A stretch of DNA of 64,000 nucleotides from Piper betle (taxonomy: Eukaryota; Streptophyta; Magnoliopsida; Piperales; Piperaceae): the NCBI GenBank assembly GCA_033002965.1, contig JAURVB010001585.1:1-64000 (forward strand). Direction: 5' to 3'. This document shows positions 48,965 to 61,832 of this stretch, in pieces (the first letter of the stretch is position 1; the number at the start of each line of letters is the position of its first letter). Below the pieces are notes generated by a model. The model ran no database searches. It saw only the letters and a list, made by a program, of their open reading frames with translations, and was not told where the DNA came from. The position numbers and the translations under genes are program-made.

Positions 48965-50228
48965 TTGTATCATAGTTGCAAAAATTAAAATCACATTAAA
49001 AGGGAGTCATTGAATCAAACTGATTAATCAAATACTGGACAAAAATTGAAGTATTTAAATCAATCAAAATTGATAAGCTATTAGTTATAAAATATTATAT
49101 TTTTAATATTATAGTGTATACTATATTTTATAATATTTTTAAATATTTTTTAGATTTTTTAAAAATTATTTAAAATTAATTATTATTTTTTATTCGAATT
49201 AACTTTTAATTACAAAAATATCACCTATACATATTTAAATAATGATTAAATCTGACCATCAATTTAGTTGTAAAACCTTTCAACAAATAATTACTCCTTA
49301 TCTATAGCTCATGCATGCTCATATGTTAATTTACAATCCTATACTGTCGAACATCTATGATTTAGCCCTTCATAACCATTTATGGCCGGCTAAGGGCCCC
49401 GCAATTTTTTGCAGTGAACACAATGGGAGGAATGCCGGGTCAGCCTTATCGCCCTTAGTTTTGTTGGTGATGAGCTAGTTTAACCAGCAGAAGAACCGGA
49501 ACAAACCCGAATTCTCCTCAACTAGTTTTTTTTCCAAGCTCCCCAACCAATCTTCATTTTGTCCATTTTTATCAAGTAAATTTAAAACCTATTGAGCATG
49601 CATATATGAAGTCTCATTAAAATCTGAGCAATACCATTATCTCACATTACTCGCTTTTTTTGTTGAATTTCCATCATTTATCAAACTCCATACTTTGACC
49701 CTGAAGCGGGTTCATCAGTTGCGAATTGAATGGCTCTGTCATTGTCATCGAAATAGCATGGTCCAAATAAAGAAATCTGCTGTAGTCAAGCCTTCCCATT
49801 GCGAGCCTGAAAAGGTGGCACCATATGGCTTTGCTTGGCGAGTATTACACTTCAAATTGCGGTCAGTTGAAGACATAAAACGATGGATAAATATCCTGAA
49901 TCAGGAATAAAAATCTTGGCCAGAGACATGTAAAGAAATGGCCTTTGCCAATAAAATATTCTTTATCCATTCTTCCTCCTACTCTTGCGCTCTCCATCAG
50001 TCTTGACCATACCGTTTATTCATTTCTCAATAGGGATTATGTTCATGGTTAAGCTATATTTTAGTCAGCTTCACTTAATTGTCAATGAAGTTAATAGAGA
50101 ATATTATGCGTTTTAACCCATTTTTGTAGGGTGAAGCCAGCCAAGGCTATGGCTATGGAAAATATCTTCGTTTTCAAGCCCACGGCCCACTAATTGATTG
50201 TCCAACTGTAATTCCGCTTTTTTTCCCA
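48965..50228. other. Intergenic DNA downstream of CPL3, with one unassigned frame
   Basis: AT-rich at 48965-49350, then more mixed. A 71-codon frame on + (49695-49910) has no low-complexity bias and ends LHFKLRSVEDIKRWINILNQ, which faintly recalls the end of a PH-like domain in lipid kinases. It has no partner exons that I can find, so it may be a gene fragment. I assign no function. Confidence 0.3.
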
Positions 50229-50397
50229 GGAAAATTTTTTATGAGCCCCTCAGCTACAAGCTTCCAGTGAGCCCCCCGCTAACAAGTGGTCATTTCTTCA
50301 TCACAGCTCACTTTAGATGAAGGAAATGACCAAAAAACGCCCTATTATTGGGGGCTTGTAGGGGGGCATATCGAGAAGCTCATAAAATTTTTCCCCT
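50229..50397. mobile_element. Foldback MITE of about 170 bp
   Basis: The outer ends pair: GGAAAATTTTTTATGAGC at the left and the complement of the right end, GGGGAAAAATTTTATGAGC. Inner segments pair again: GTCATTTCTTCAT (about 50289-50301) with ATGAAGGAAATGAC (about 50317-50330). The whole unit could fold into one long hairpin. No target duplication was fixed. Confidence 0.65.
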
Positions 50398-50570
50398 TCT
50401 TCTACAGGTTATAATCATTGTCGTATCACCGGACTGACCAAGTAGGTGTTGGCAAGTCATTGGGGCTTAGCGAGGATGTTTTTGCTTTCTCATCTTCTTA
50501 CAGGCCAAGCAAAGCCCCTCATGTACCAACACAAATTTGAGTTGATTTGACTTTTGGGGCTTGAATTTTT

Positions 50571-53500
50571 TTATTGTTTTACGGCAAAGTCTCGCTCACT
50601 TGCCCTTCTATACAGCAGAGCTGACGCTTCCACCCTGTCACCACGAATAGAAAACTTCAGCAGATGAGAAATCTATCTTAAAAGAACAAATTGTCAGATA
50701 ATTATACTAAAATAGGCGCTCCACACGTAGCCTGTCTCCTCGTCTCCCCGTAAAAATATATTGACAGAGAAGCCAATAGTTGAGTTGGGAGGCAAGAAAG
50801 AGAGAAATAACCTCATTTGGCACCAGAATAAGAAGGCCGTCATCATTAATCAAGTTTTTAAATTAATAATATGAACAAAAAAAATACTCACCAGCCAGGA
50901 TGCACAACAAATCGTCCTTTGGTTAGAGCCCAATTAACCTGGCAACACAATGAATCCGTACACTCGTAAATGTTAAAAATTAAAAACCAAACCAAATTTT
51001 TCGTTAAATAAAAAATGTTAGGAAATGGGAATATAATACAAATGTGAACTAGGCATGGATAAAACTATAAAGAAGCATACCTTATCAGTCCCAAGAGAGT
51101 TTGCAACAACATGAGTGACCTGCTCATCTATCTGATTGGTGCAAACAGCACCAAATTGCTCAGCTGTTTGCCAGAGAGGGTGTAAATGAGGATTGGCTTC
51201 TCCAACTGGAAAAATCCTGCTAAACAATATCCGACATCCAGATAAAATCTTGCGCTGCTCAGCAGCCAGTATACTTCTCACGTCAACTTCGTCTAAAGAC
51301 GGTTGTGAAAAAAAATTCAGGTGAATTCTCTCAATCACCTGTTACAAAACAGGAAGAAAATTTTGATAAAGAAAATACTTTGGGTATTTTATTCCCTATA
51401 TAAAATAATCTAGGTTCCCACCGCCAAAGAAGAGGCAAGAGTTCCATCTTCAGGCCTTTCATCATGATCAATTTCCAATAGTGATGGGCCCAGTAGACCA
51501 AACTGGCGCCTACTGCATGGGAAATATGTGTATCTGCAACCAGAAAAACCTTCATACAATTCATTATTTGCACAAACTAAAAACACACATTGGAGCACAT
51601 ATAACAAATCACTACCTTTCAACCAGTATCAAATTGTGCCGGTTATGCGGCCAGACCCTTATAGAATCATCTATGATTACAACAGCTGATTCCATACCCA
51701 GTACCCCATCTAAATCTTTGCTTTTGGGTAGCCTTTCATCGCCATCAACAGTTTCCCCATCATCCCCCCTAGAAATCACTCGCCCAGAAAATAGACCACC
51801 AGTGGGATCAAGTATTTTAGCCATCTCTGTAGCATATAACTTATTCCCCATGGTATATAAATGCAATTCAAATAACTTGCTAGCCTGGAATATTTTTAAA
51901 TTTGCTCAAATTATTATAAGGAAGAACACAACTGCTCAGAGAGACAAATTTCATACAAGAAGTACAGTTCTTTACCTTCTCCAAGAAGTTCCAAATTCCA
52001 GGTCGCAGTTTTGTCCACATACTCATGTGGGAAAACCTGAAGAGGTGCCTATCAGCCTTCTCCCGGTCAATCTCTTCTTTCTTTCTTAAAATTTCCTCAT
52101 GCACAGATTCAATTTCTACAAACTACAAAAGGGAAATAAAGACATAAAACATGAATATTCAACCAATAGATTCCTCACTTCACAACCACAAAAAAACACA
52201 AATCCCCAGCTACTCAAACAAATCCACACATACCTTGGCAGAATTTAGTAGAGTATGGTCCAAATCCAGGACAAGGCAAAGCTTTCGAGCCAGAAACATT
52301 TTCTTCTGTTCCTCAATCCTTCTTGCTCTCTCTCTTGGAAGACAGCTTTTTGCTGGTCATCATATTTTTCAAACAGTTTTTCTGCATCTCCCAAGGGGCT
52401 TTGTGTTTGACATGATATACTTCCTCCATCCATTAGTCTGGGCGCGTTTTGTTCATCACTTGGATTTTCCATAACCCGTCCATCGACTTGTGGAGTGTTG
52501 GAAGGTATATATTGAGAAGTACTTTCAAATTGGGGGTTTGACACAATATCAGCAACCTTCTTGAGCGTCTTTGTAAACTGGAGACCAATATCGGGCAAAG
52601 AAGTCAAAGAGGTTTCAGCTTGCTCACTTTGTCCTAGCACAGGTAAGCTTTCTCTACTTGAATCAACATGAGGAGTCACAGGTACACCACCATTCCTCAA
52701 CTGATCTGATTCAAAACCTTCAGTCTTCTGAACCACTTTATTCTGTAATATTCGCCGTGGATCGCGAGGCTTCATACGGGCAATGCCCCAATCGCTTTCA
52801 GCATTCTGGGAATTCAAACTTAAGCAAATCAATAAACACATAACCATAAAAAGTATAAGTCTGAAGCCTAAAATATGAAGAAGGTTTTTTTAAAAAAGAT
52901 TATTAGCTTCATGTCAAGTGCTAAGTTTCCAAATAGTAGTGCCCTGGATGAAAATTGATAAGTAATTCAATAAATACAAATACAAATCTAGACTCACAGA
53001 GATGATTGAAGTAATAATCAATGAGATAGGTTTTCAAGGCATGTTGCATTCATTAGTTCAAATCAAACATTCAAAAAACATCTTGACATACAAATTTCTT
53101 TGTAAACATATACAACGCAAAAACAACTAAGAAGAATTGGGAGCACAGGCAGCATCAATGGAGGAATACAATTAGAAACTCCAAACTAGTAACAAAGGAA
53201 GGGTGGGAGCATAGCATGAGATGGCAGCGTGACTGCACCAAGCCAGGCACTAGACATTGACATCATATTATTCAGAAAAGAAGTTACATCACTGAATCAA
53301 AGTGCAGGCCATCAATCTACAATCTACAACTTGAGGAGGAATTTTTAAGGTGTATGTTGCCTTATCATGGCAGGCATATTATGGGCATGCTTATTCAATG
53401 CAGAGTTCATATATTTGCAATCCTAGTTCAGAATTGTACTTATTTATATTTGCATTTAGCGCCTACTTAATATTAAAATATGTTCTTATCGTAATCATTT

Positions 53501-56500
53501 CAACTCTATGTGTCGTGTTGTTGATCATCAGACAGCAATAAAATAAAAAATATTACTCTCTTTTCCATGACTAACAACAATAAGCTTCAGATATGGCATC
53601 TTTAACTTGAAAACCACACAATCAACACAAGAAGGGTGTAAAAAAGGCACCATTAATGGTGTGAAGATTCCTATAAACCACATATGATATTAATATACTA
53701 AGTAGGTGGAAAAATAACAATAAAATTGGACTTCTGAAAGTAGCCATTGTACATATAGTGTGTAATATGGTTGAAAGCTTTAGCTAGCATATCAATCAAG
53801 TAATCGCATTTATAATATAACAGTGCTCACCTTAAGAGATCCTTTACCCAAATTCTGAGGTTTTTCACTTGGCTGTTGGTCAGAATTGCCAGAGATTGTA
53901 GACACAATATCTCTAGTGGAAGGTGGAGTAGGGAGTGGCATACCTGAGCAAGGAGGGAAACTGTTATGTGCCAAGTTAGCCAAATTGTTTTGACTCCCTA
54001 ATGCTAATCTTTGCTGTTCCAGCTGAATTAGTTGGAAAAGCATAGTTGGGTTAACAGCAGCTATTTCCTTCAACAATGATGGCAAGGAAACTTCAGAAAA
54101 TGAAGCACCATCTACTGGCAGAGAAGTATTACTGGAAGACTTCAAACTGCCACCATTGCCGATATCTTTGTTTGATGTAAAATCTATGTTTAGAGATTTT
54201 TGAATGTCAATATCCATGCTTTGCGTCATTTGTTGACTACTTGTGGTTTGCATATTTGAACTGCTGTCCACCAACCAACCGCCGCCTCTGCCTGCCAATC
54301 TTGGATCCCTCAGGTTACTGGGATCAGTTCTTTCATTTCTTGGCCTCTTTAAATCATTAACGTTAGGCACTATGTCATCCACAGCTGCGAGCTTCCTTGA
54401 AGCAAGGAGCCCTCCCTTCACTGCCTTCGTGGCTGAATTGCTCTCCACTTGGATGTTCTTATCAGCAACAAAACAACGATCTGCTTGAGAGCTTAAAAGT
54501 CTCAGTCTAGGATCCCGGCTTTTAGCCAAAGTTTTAACCGTAGAACACATGCTAGGTCCTGCAAGACCTGGCCTCTGGACAGGAGATGTTTCCTGTCCAT
54601 TTATGTTGATAATGTCAGATCCAACAGAAACTTGTACTTGCGGTGATGGGAGAGCTGAGTTTATAGCCATTCCACTAGAAGAGCTACAGATACTAGAAAC
54701 TTCCTCATGAGGATCACTACCCTCTTCATCACACTCCTCTGATGGAGTGGGGCTGGGCAGTCGATCACTCATTATATAAGAAGTGCGCCCAAATTTCTGT
54801 TGATAGCTAGAAACAGCTTTGACCGCATCCGTAACATATGCATGCTGCACATCCTCTTCCAATCTATCATTCTCTTTGCTAATTGCAATGTTTACGGAAA
54901 TTAGCTTGTCAATATCATTCTGTGGTTTCATAACTGAAAATGAAGATGGATTGGCACGAGTTGGAGATGGTAGGCTGCTCTCGTCATAGTCAATATGAAG
55001 GTTCAGTAAAGGCCCGAGTTCTCTCCTGAATTTAGTATTGGCAAATGTTTGCTCGCGTCTTAAACCTTCAGTTATAGTTCCCCCACCTCTACAAAAATTG
55101 TCATCAACGACTGGATTTTGCAAACTCGATGTTGCACCAGCAAGATTACTGGGGACAAAACTATTTTCCCGACTGATACTTTCTGTTGTTTTGTTACTGG
55201 TGATAGTCTTGCAAGAATTTGAAACCACTGACTTAATCATAGATTCCACCTGCCAAATAGTAGCAAATGTTCAATTTTTCATATGAAAACGGCGTCCACC
55301 AAAACATATAGCAAAATGAAAGGAAACCTCGTCCATCTGCTTTTGAGAAAACAAAGCCCGAGTTTTCTCCTTGACATGACAGAAAAACCTGTGGACAGCG
55401 AGTAATTGATTTAGCATTTTCACTGCAAAGAAATATAACTGACAGAAGTGATAAAAATTACCATAACAAGTCGTCCTCAAGCAGCTGTTGTTGCTCAGAC
55501 GTCCTAGCACAAAAGCCCTGCCAAAAGCCTCAACCACATTCATCAAAAAAGAAAAATAAAAACTGAACAATGTAAATGGACCAATAATCTAACGTTCATT
55601 AGCGGTTAAATTGAGGAGATCCACCGAACCAAAGCACCAAAGAAATTTGCAGAGAAACTACAAATACCAAATATTCAGATTTCGTACACTGTAAACAGAT
55701 TGAACCACAGGGAAGGCCTTCTGAACCAATTCATCCACGACTGGAACACGATTTTCCGTGGCCAGTTGCTGTAGAGTATCCAAAGAAGTACGAGCCTCCG
55801 AACAATTGAGGCGAAATGATCTACAGGCACAACGCCCTGAGTGTTAAAACAAGCTCACATTGCCTAATTCCCCATAAAAACAAAGGAAACGAACCGGGTC
55901 CAAGCAAATTCACATACTTATCTACTCCTTTGGTTTCAATTAATGTCACAAAAACTTCTTCAACTGATTTAGTTTTCTTCAAAAGCTCGAAATCCTCCGC
56001 CATCTTGTCCGATTCAGATTCAACCTGTGAGACTTTTGCAGCAACAACTTCCTCCTCGGAAGATTCACTAACAACAATTTCCGATGGGTTCTCTCCTCCG
56101 GAGTCGTCGCCGTCAATTTCCCCCTCTTCCAACTCCCCTTCCTCCTTCTCGTCTTCATCCCCGCTATCCAAAATAACCGTCTCGATAACAGCAGCAGCCG
56201 CCGGCGCCGGGGCCGACGCCATCCTTCCAACACTCGGACATGGATCCGTTAGGGGCTTGTTTTTGACGGCCTGGAGCCAGGCGTAGTTGGCGAGCGTGCT
56301 GGCGTACCCAGCCGGGTACTTGATCCAACACCCACCACCATCTGCCCTGGCTCTGGAGTACCCCGAGTCCTTCACAAAGTCCTGCTTCGTTATCTCCTCC
56401 ACCGACTCCGAATCGGAGATCTCCCCTTCCTCCACCTTGCTCACGACCACAGACCCTATCCTCCCCATCCCCCAAAACTCCAAATCTAGGGTTTTCTCCG

Positions 56501-56555
56501 CCTCCTCGTCGTTCGAATTCTTGGTGGCAACACCAACCGATCCGATCCCGCCCAA
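50571..56555 (-). CDS. CPL3: CPL3-like RNA polymerase II CTD phosphatase, 12 exons (frame broken twice)
   Basis: CPL3 is a nuclear FCP1-type Ser phosphatase acting on the polymerase II C-terminal repeat, tied to ABA, stress and defence responses in Arabidopsis. Exons from the 5' end: 56555-55895, 55820-55688, 55517-55462, 55388-55328, 55249-53831, 52805-52234, 52122-51976, 51884-51616, 51533-51422, 51338-51081, 50938-50892, 50634-50571. All junctions are GT-AG. With two bases restored the protein is 1266 residues (Arabidopsis is about 1240). The acidic N-terminus carries VEEGEISDSESVEEI; the long exon 5 is disordered with SRDPRLR and LRDPRL motifs. The catalytic DLDHT (about 958-962) sits in LVLDLDHTLLNSAK; a BRCT domain covers about 1165-1250. 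Breaks: near 52335 (one more A gives FQRERARRIEEQ) and at the exon 1 end near 55894 (one more G gives phase 2). Family similarity starts at the second Met (56468), so either ATG may be used. Confidence 0.92.
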
Positions 56556-59500
56556 GATCGTACAATGTTGCTCTTAGAATCCTACTAAAACATTTCTTTC
56601 TTCCAAAACAAATTAAGTAAATAAAAATCACCCGCTTAAATTTAGGCCGACAATAACAATAAAAAAGGTGATGCATGATAAGGTTATACAGCCCCATCCC
56701 CTCGAAAGCAAACCGGTGACCGTCGATTACGGAACCCTGGAAGACAGTTTTAATCTGAAAGAGTCGGCTAGGAGAATGGGGGCGATAAGCGGCGACGGGG
56801 GAAGCGTGAAGCGAAGGGAGATGGACTGACGACCTAAAACTAGTTATCTTATTGCGATGACGGTGGGAAATTAAAATTAAATGAAAAGGGTGGGTGGGTG
56901 GAGGCTCTTTTAGGTTTTAATCAAAATCTAATCGGTGCCGTACATGCCAGCGGAGTCGGATACTCGCAGCTACTAGCATCGAGTAGCATGCGTTTTCAGT
57001 TTCGTTTGTTTAAACAGATATATATACGTAATAGCGACATAATTTATTGTATTACAGCAAATTTCCTATAACAATTCTATCTTTGATCATAACTAATAAA
57101 ATTTATAAAATATAACTATAAATTATAACTATTTTTTTAAATTTCACTAAATAATTTTTTTAAATTAATAAAAAATTGCTACAAGAAGTTTGCGGTATTA
57201 AGTAATATAGCAGATCCGTGAATTTTTATACTATTTAAATTATCCAATCCAATGGGTTAATGTAGCCTACAAAAAAAGTATAAAGGGTAAATTTAGCCTG
57301 AGTTCCCTTAATCAATGGGTTAATTTACCCAAGTATGAATTATTGATTCCCGTTTTTTGCATTAAACTTAATCAACAAATTAATTATATTATTCAATTCA
57401 ATAATATACAAAATTGAACTTTTATGTCTATTATACGTGGAAAGATAAGAATATTAATAAAACTAGCCACGAAATAAGTGGAGTACATTTTAAACTTATT
57501 AATAATATATGTTAAAAATATATAAATATTATATTTTAAAAATATATAAAATTATTTTATTTTTAAAATAAAAAAATATGTGTTTAATTTTAATAAAAAT
57601 ATATAATTGCATATAGATATTAACAGTAATTTTGATTTCAATAAGTAACAAATTTTAATAATTAAATGAAATCTAAATTTTAAATTATTTTTAATTTAAA
57701 TAAAATTATATTCTTAAATTATTTCTTACTAATAAATAATATTTGTGCGTGTATGTATGTATATATATATATATATATATATAATTTGTAAAAACTAAAT
57801 TAAATATGTGTTATTAAATAACAAATTTTTATTCAAGTAGTTAAGTTATAAATAAATAATATTTATCAATATTTTAAAAATTATTAACTTAGGTAGAATT
57901 ACACACTAACCTTTTACTAATAATAAATAATAATAATAATTTTAAATTAAGTAAATATTAATTGACCTATAAATATTATTGTGGGGTCATTGTCAACTAT
58001 AATACGAGCAAAACTAAAATGCATTGAGAGTGTAAAAGACAGTGGTTTAGTGTAACGAGTTGATTAACAACTTGAAATTTTATTACACTGTTCAAATTGC
58101 TCATTGTGAAGGAATTTGATATTTCATACCACGAAAATTGAAATATGCTTTGATCTCTTATTTGATCGCATTAAGTTCAATACAGGTACGATCGACATGG
58201 GTGATTCGTAGAACCAATTTGAACTAAAAGTTATATATGTTCTAATTGCCCTAATTCAACAATGTTTAGGGGTTAGTTCGAAATTTATATTAATATATAT
58301 ATTAAAAACTTGAACTCTATAGCTAGGTATAACAAGTCTAACGTTGGCAGGCATAACAATCTCAATCTTGGTGATTGAGTTGATCTAGTTGCTCATCCTA
58401 CTTGTGGCTTTATTTTAAACTTTCCAGTTTATTCCTACCATTTGAAACAAATTAACATATTGTCTCAGTTATAGGTTGTAATAGTATTTTACAAAAAAAG
58501 GAGCATTTTTTATATTAAAAATCAGACATAGTTACCAGAAAAATGATTTTTTAATAATGATAAAATAATCATTTAAATTTAAAAATGACAAAATTTAAAA
58601 TAATTTATTTTTAATAGCTAAAATTTTTAAAAAATATAGCTAGCGATTGGTGATGGTGGGTTTACGGTGGCCTGATTTGAGTGCCTTGGTCATCTGACAG
58701 GCTAGGGGTGCTCAAATTTAGTTGCCTCTTAGACAAGGGTGGCCAATCTGGTTGCCCCTCGACCGGCCAAGGGCGATCGATTTGACTACCTATACCAGAT
58801 TTCACTGACCCTCATCCAAGGATGACTAGATCCAACTGCCCTTGCTCTGAGGGTGGCCATATCCGGCCACCAACCACCCAAGGGTGGCCAAACCATCTAG
58901 GGTTAAGGATGGCTAGTAGTCCCTCGGTCAACTTATTTATTTTAAAAAATATTAAATTTATCATGTGAGGCTATTTTAAACTAATCATATTTTATCTTTT
59001 TTATAATTAGGCATAACTTTTCAATCGTTTAGTAATTTAAAAAATATTTCTTATTTTTTTGATGAAAAACTCAATTTAGAATTTTTTAAGCACACATTTT
59101 GATAATAGTATAACACACAAACTAATGATGATATATTCTTTTATGCAATTGCCAGTGTTTAATTGTTTTAAAGGACACAACTACTGATGATATATTTTTT
59201 TATGCAATTACCAATAAATAAAAGTATTCATTCACGAAAAGTACAATTAAAGTTATTCAAATGGATTTCACATATTAGGTAATTGTATTAAACTTTAAAA
59301 AAATTTAAAAAATATTGAAGAAAGATGAAGATTTTTTATTTTTGTTCCTTTTTTTTATGAAGGGAAGAAGATTAAGAGGAAATTTTTTGGGAAATAAAAG
59401 GAGCTTTTTTATCAGAAAAGAAAAAAAATGTTGAAAGGTAGTAGGAAAATCAGTCCTAATTACTAGAAAAAGAGAAAAAATTAAAATTATATGAAATACC

Positions 59501-61832
59501 CTAACTTGGAAAAAATATAGAATTATCTGAAGCTAACCGACCAACTTTGCTCTAGTGGATGCTAGCCATAGGACCATGGGACACCAAAGCTGGCCACCCC
59601 TAGTTGGCCGTGGGTGGCGGCCAGTGACCAACCGACATGAAAAAAGTTTTTTTCAGAAAAAGCTCAGATGCTAGCTGTAGTTGACAGCTGAGGCCGGCCT
59701 ATGGCAGGTAGGTTCAATTGCTCCCAAGCCAAGGACAACCGAAACTGGCTGCCTGCGGTCAAGGGTGGTTGGGCGGCCAGATTTGGTTCCCCGTGGCCAT
59801 GAACAGCCAGGTCTGGCCCACTGGCCTTGGGCCGCCCCATGTTGGGCACCCCTACTCCCTGTTCAAGGTTGACCTAGTGCTCTTTAAAAAATTTATTATT
59901 ATTATATTATTTTATTTTAAAGATAGTTTACATAAAAAGCCCTAATAAAAGATGTAAAGAAAACAAGCCACTCCGGAACAGGGAGCATGGGTTGGCCTCG
60001 GTAGGCGGAGTTAAGTAGGCGGACTTTTATCCGTTCACAGCTCAAACACTTGTTCAGAGACCCTCCACCCACCTGGCGCATGCTACATAACGAAACTAAA
60101 ATTAAGTAACGATTTTACCCTCGCTCGTCTTCCTCCTCTCCTTTCCCCTACTACTCTTGCTTTTGTTTGGTTTGGCTTTTCAATATTATTATTTTTCTTG
60201 AGGCATAGATTTGGATGTCTTCGTTTTGAGTTCATTTCTTCGGAGAATGGCGTGGATCCGGGCCGTAGGAGTCGAGTCAACAGGGCTTAACCATGTCTAC
60301 TTGGCTAAACTAGATCAAGTCGGGCCGAGTTAACTCAGTCGAGTTAACTAAAAAGTGGGTTGGGTTAGCTGGGCAGACATGGGCATGGAATGGCAGACTT
60401 GGGCACGGGATGGCGAACGCAAATGCAGGCAAATGGGCTGGTGGTGCCCATCACAGAAAATCGCCAACAGTGGCAAGGTTGGGGTCACCGCCAGTTGGGA
60501 TTGACGAGGTGATGGAGTGATGATCGGCAAGGTCCAGAACAGCTACTGGCTAAAAAATGGCCTGATAGGGGTGAAATTGCTGTCGGGTGCGGCAATGTCA
60601 CCGCGGTGATCGCAGCCATGACGGTAATCGTAGGTGGTCTCAAAGACTGCTCCAAGTCAAGCTGGCAGGTATATTTCTTGTTTATTGTCTTCGTTTGTAG
60701 GCTCTCCACCAGTTAGTAGCATGGCGGTGGACAAGAGGATCTAATTAGAAATATTTGAAGCACAGAGGAGAGCTTAGGTAGATAACTTGGATTCACCACC
60801 TCTAGGAAATAGCAATAGATGAGGATACGTAGCAAGGAAGACATGCTAGTGGCAAGAGTGAGACAACCATGGTACCCAGACCATATAAGAGATGAGTAGA
60901 AACGTAGTGTAACCCCATTCAGGATTGGGACAATGAGAGAGAGATCATGATTAATTTTTTGCCTCGAACTATAGGATTGAGCTTTGACTAGCTTACCAAG
61001 ATAGTAGGATGAATAGAAATTGACTAGTACACTGAGAGCTTCGAACAACTCCTATAAATCCGAGACCATAGTGGTAGTGCAGATAATTACCCAAGCCATA
61101 GCATGCAGTGGGTTCATAATAATTGTCCTTATGCCCTTGTGGAACAAAGTGAGGTATTTGACTTAAGACTAAGTTAGCTAGGACCCAGTGGGCGACCAAG
61201 TTTTTCATACTATGACATCAAAGAGTGTGACCTAGTTTGTATAGGAGTCCTCCTACTAGACACCCTTACCTAGGACCATTCTCCACTAAATCGCTGGAAG
61301 ACCTATAGGATACCATAGTTTCGTAGTAGGACCAAGAGTAGAGTACTTGAGAGTACACGTTGGCAACATTTCACATAGATGAGGATAAGAGAGATGTACG
61401 CAATTGTCACTTAGCATACCTTGGACCCGATATAGTTCTCCCAGATTTATATCATTCTAGTACTCAATAATACCCTAGAGTATCTAATAGCTTGCTCAGT
61501 ATGTCTTAGGGGTAGACTTAGGTTTTTAGCCAATACAACAATAGAGGAGTCAAAACTAGAGGAGCATGGTAGCAATGACAAGATAGGCACACATAGCTTA
61601 GGATCAGAGAGGTCTAGCACAGGCAGCAACATTAGTAGAACTTGTCACCTCGGTGCAATAGTAACTAGCAAGGACATACACAGCCACGAGTGCTGATGTA
61701 TCCAAGGATACAATAGCTAACGACAAGGACACGAGTGTCCAGTTGCCAAATTAAATTCAGTAAATAGTTCACGAGGTTGAAGCCAACTTGATCTAAAATT
61801 TAGAGGACAAAATTTTTATAACAAGAGAAGGT
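56556..61832. other. CPL3 upstream region and repeat-rich intergenic DNA
   Basis: 56556-56900 is the probable CPL3 promoter side and is less AT-rich. From 57000 to 58600 it is AT-rich with a (TA)n at about 57761-57782 and no gene. GGCCA-rich blocks at 58640-58920 and 59560-59845 are listed separately. The stretch 60700-61830 may be decayed internal sequence of the retroelement whose LTR begins at 61833, because it ends in a FEDKIFIT-like frame and purine run, but no pol domain can be read. Confidence 0.35.
58640..59845. repeat. Two GGCCA/GGTGGCC-rich low-complexity blocks
   Basis: Blocks at 58640-58920 and 59560-59845 are built of short degenerate motifs such as AAGGGTGGCCA, GGTTGCCCCTCG and CTGGCCACCCCTAG on both strands, separated by AT-rich DNA. 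They stand out from the roughly 75 percent AT surroundings. The layout suggests a DNA transposon with repetitive subterminal regions, but I could not define termini. Confidence 0.4.
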
